Positions 4,963-6,942 of a DNA stretch of 6,942 bases are shown piece by piece. Both the position numbers and the translations under genes were made by a program. Position 1 is the stretch's first letter; every line of letters starts with the position of its first letter. The notes under the pieces are model-generated. The model was given only the letters and a program-made list of their open reading frames with translations. It did not search any database and was not told where the DNA came from. Origin of the DNA: an uncultured bacterium (lineage in GTDB: Bacteria > Auribacterota > Tritonobacteria > UBA1439); assembly GCA_937858775.1 (NCBI GenBank), contig CALLYX010000275.1:1-6942 (forward strand), in the 5' to 3' direction.

Positions 4963-6942
4963 TCCGCCCTCCGCATCGAAACCCTCGGGTGCCTCTTTCG
5001 GATCGCCGCTTCCAGCGCCGGGATCGGTTCCGCGAACAGAACTTCTCCGATGCCGCGCCTCCCGACGTAGTCGAGGACGAACGGCGCCCTGAAGCGCTCC
5101 TCAAGGAAGGATGAAAGGAGGAAGACGTACCGCGCATCGGGAGGGATGCCCAGTGCCTCCGACGCGCCGGGCGGCGCGCCGAGCGCGATGAGGTGGACCT
5201 CACTCCCCGCGTGTACCCGCTCCCGCGCGAGGCGCGCCGCTTCGGGGCCGGCCGTACCGCAGACGATGAGCTCCCGTCCCGCGGCGGGGAGGGCGTGGAG
5301 GCCGGCGGGGGCGAGGTTGACGAACGGGTCAATGGCGAAACGGCCGGGGCGCTGCCGCGGGAACCTTCCCGCGAAAAGACCCGGGTGGTTCAGGCGCATC
5401 CGCGCCATCAGCTCTTCCGCGCGCGCGAGGGCGGCCGCGTCCCTCCCCTGTTCATGCAGGCGGTAGCGGAAGAGCGCCTCGGGGATGACCTTTCCGCGCC
5501 CCCCCGCGCCGGCTATGGAGAGCCAGAAATCCCAATCCTCGTTCCCGCGCTCCATGTTCGGGTTGTAGCCGCCCGCCGCCTCCCAGATCGCCCTCGTGAA
5601 AACGGCGGCGGCGGGGACCCTGTTCGCGACGACCAAGCCGGCCGCGTCGAATGCATCCGTCCGCCAGATCCGGTTTTTCATGCCGAAGATCCTGACCCAT
5701 CCGTAGCATATGTCGAGCCCCTCGGACTCCATCGCCGCGGCGCACTTCTCGATGTAGGTCGGCTCCAGAAGGTCGTCCGCGTCGAGACAGCAGATGTACT
5801 TTCCCCGCGCCGCGCGGATGGCGTTGTTCCGCGCCCGGCACACACCCTGGTTCCCCTGGCGGATCAACCTCACCCCCGGGATCCGCCGCCGCTCGATCCC
5901 CGCTAGTCTTTCCAGCGTGAGGGCGTCATCGGAGCCGTCGTCGATGACAATCGTCTCGATCCCCTCCAGCGTCTGGGAGAGGACGCTTCCGAGGGCCTCG
6001 TCGAGAAAGCTGCCGTAGTTGTAGCACGGGATGACGACGCTCGCGAGCGGTCCATCCCACGGCGCCTGCCTGAACAGGGGAGGGCCGCCCGCCCCCCCCA
6101 ATAGGCGCCGCGCGCAATTGATCAAGGGGACGGGAACCGCCGCCTTCGCCGCCCGCGGGACGAGACGGACCGCCGCACGGTACGGCGCCGCCGCCAGCGC
6201 ACGGTACGCCCGGCGGAGTGGAATGTGAAGGCGGGGGGCGAGGGCCCGGCGCGCCTCCGCGAGCTCAAGGACCGTCCGCGCGTGCTCACGGCAGAGGTAG
6301 ATGTGATTCTCCCTGCACCAGCCGAACAGGTCGTCCTTCCTCGCGACGAGTTCCATGGCGTGCCTTCGGAACTCCTTCTCGTACTTGCGCATCAACATTC
6401 GGTAGAGGATCTTGCGCTGCTCGGCGGTGTCGCAGGTATTGTGCCGCGCGTCGGCGCGGATGCGGTAGCGGAACAGGTACTCCGGCACGATCTCCGCGCG
6501 GTAGCCGTGCGTCAGGATATTCAGCCAGAAATCCCAATCCTCGAAGCCCGAGGTCAGGGCCTCGTCGTACCCGCCGCATCGCTCCCACGCCGCCTTTCTG
6601 AAAACGGACGCCGCGCACACCGCGTTGTCGAGAAGGAAATCGACGAGCGTGCATCCCTCCTGCGCCACGATGCCGTCCGAGTCGCCGAACATCCGGTACC
6701 AGAAGCTCACGAACCCCACCCCTGGATCGGCGTCGAGGACACGGCATGTCTTCTCGAGACAGGCGGGCTCCAGGACGTCGTCGGAATCGAGGCAGCAGAC
6801 ATAGGAGCTCCGCGCCTCGCGCACGCCGAGGTTGCGCGACTCGCACACCCCGGCGTACGGCGTCGCGATCACCCTCGTTCGAGGCCGCTCGTAGGAGGCG
6901 AGCAGCCGGGCGGTGAACGGGTCCGTGGAGCCGGGGTTGATG
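4959..6942 (-). CDS. Tandem GT2 glycosyltransferase, 5'-truncated by window edge
   Basis: The frame is open to the window edge, so the true start lies beyond 6942; 660 residues are visible (residue 1 here is the codon at 6941-6939). A GTG at 6872 is not the start, because the codons before it still encode GT2 sequence. GT2 domain A (about 1-165) shows INPGSTDP at 2-8, the metal-binding DSDD at 52-55 and the catalytic EDWDFW at 134-139. A helical, basic linker follows (about 165-295). GT2 domain B (about 300-505) is complete: VVIPCYNYGSFL, IDDGS at 333-337, DADD at 387-390 and EDWDFW at 468-473. The last hundred residues resemble the first half of a GT4-like GT-B domain and then stop. GT2 enzymes are inverting cytoplasmic transferases using nucleotide sugars; donor and acceptor cannot be read here. 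No membrane segment is evident. The TGA at 4961-4959 overlaps the next ATG. The class is secure; the exact product is not. Confidence 0.92.
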   Translation of the reverse strand, partial: INPGSTDPFTARLLASYERPRTRVIATPYAGVCESRNLGVREARSSYVCCLDSDDVLEPACLEKTCRVLDADPGVGFVSFWYRMFGDSDGIVAQEGCTLVDFLLDNAVCAASVFRKAAWERCGGYDEALTSGFEDWDFWLNILTHGYRAEIVPEYLFRYRIRADARHNTCDTAEQRKILYRMLMRKYEKEFRRHAMELVARKDDLFGWCRENHIYLCREHARTVLELAEARRALAPRLHIPLRRAYRALAAAPYRAAVRLVPRAAKAAVPVPLINCARRLLGGAGGPPLFRQAPWDGPLASVVIPCYNYGSFLDEALGSVLSQTLEGIETIVIDDGSDDALTLERLAGIERRRIPGVRLIRQGNQGVCRARNNAIRAARGKYICCLDADDLLEPTYIEKCAAAMESEGLDICYGWVRIFGMKNRIWRTDAFDAAGLVVANRVPAAAVFTRAIWEAAGGYNPNMERGNEDWDFWLSIAGAGGRGKVIPEALFRYRLHEQGRDAAALARAEELMARMRLNHPGLFAGRFPRQRPGRFAIDPFVNLAPAGLHALPAAGRELIVCGTAGPEAARLARERVHAGSEVHLIALGAPPGASEALGIPPDARYVFLLSSFLEERFRAPFVLDYVGRRGIGEVLFAEPIPALEAAIRKRHPRVSMRRAE
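4968..4972 (-). promoter_or_regulatory. Ribosome binding site for the capsule-type/GT2 fusion gene
   Basis: GGAGG on the minus strand lies exactly 5 bases before the ATG at 4962, inside the end of the upstream gene. It supports this start and coupled translation across the ATGA overlap at 4962-4959. Confidence 0.75.
5523..5541. repeat. 19-base exact repeat, copy 2 (GT2 domain B)
   Basis: Same 19 bases as at 3424-3442, in GT2 domain B of the tandem transferase. With the copy at 6525-6543 the identity extends two more bases to the left, to 21. Confidence 0.85.
5780..5818. repeat. 39-base near-identical repeat over the DXD site, copy 2
   Basis: Counterpart of 3681-3719 in GT2 domain B of the tandem transferase; three mismatches in 39 bases by hand alignment. 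Confidence 0.75.
6092..6099. repeat. Run of eight C (G8 on the coding strand)
   Basis: Lies in the linker between GT2 domains A and B, encoding LLGGAGGPP. A length change would detach domain B and the C-terminal stub from domain A. Confidence 0.65.
6525..6543. repeat. 19-base exact repeat, copy 3 (GT2 domain A)
   Basis: Same 19 bases as at 3424-3442 and 5523-5541, in GT2 domain A. It encodes the EDWDFW catalytic segment. Confidence 0.85.

Noticed and set aside
3424..6543. The repeated 19-base segments as a CRISPR array or mobile element ends
   Set aside because: The copies are about 1-2 kb apart, in frame, and lie at the same catalytic codons of homologous domains.
6870..6872. GTG as start of the tandem GT2 gene
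   Set aside because: The codons from 6941 to 6873 in the same frame encode INPGSTDP and further GT2 sequence, so the gene begins outside the window.

Overview
The window is entirely coding, strongly GC-rich (roughly two thirds G+C by eye) and read wholly on the minus strand. Four large consecutive genes make up part of a cell-surface polysaccharide or glycoconjugate locus. No RNA gene, mobile element, CRISPR array, promoter or terminator is visible. The high GC content, multi-domain glycosyltransferase fusions, good Shine-Dalgarno sites and a Kdo/capsule-type transferase domain suggest a Gram-negative-type bacterium, perhaps from an environmental or candidate lineage. The sequence does not allow a firm assignment.

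In transcription order (high to low coordinate): (1) The 3' part of a gene whose start lies beyond base 6942. It encodes two GT2 glycosyltransferase domains in tandem, joined by a helical linker, plus a C-terminal domain that looks like a stub of a GT-B transferase. (2) A 663-residue fusion of an N-terminal capsule/Kdo-transferase-like GT-B domain, a GT2 domain and a C-terminal coiled coil. (3) A 441-residue polytopic membrane protein of a poorly described family, possibly a GT-C enzyme, with a GTG start at 2974 overlapping the gene before it. (4) A 539-residue GT39/ArnT-like polytopic glycosyltransferase.

Every visible junction is a 4-base ATGA or GTGA overlap. The Shine-Dalgarno sequence lies 5 bases before the start at two junctions and is weak at the third. 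This points to one translationally coupled operon. A further GTGA at 36-33 may start a fifth gene that leaves the window.

A plausible joint role (inference): the cytoplasmic GT2 and GT-B enzymes build a glycan from nucleotide sugars, and the two membrane proteins use lipid-linked sugar donors on the outer face of the inner membrane to modify the product or another acceptor. The more unusual points are the dense packing of transferase domains (three GT2, one complete GT-B and one GT-B-like stub in two polypeptides), an altered nucleotide-binding motif in the first GT2 domain, the near-identical DNA segments shared by GT2 modules, and several 8-9 base C/G runs inside the genes.
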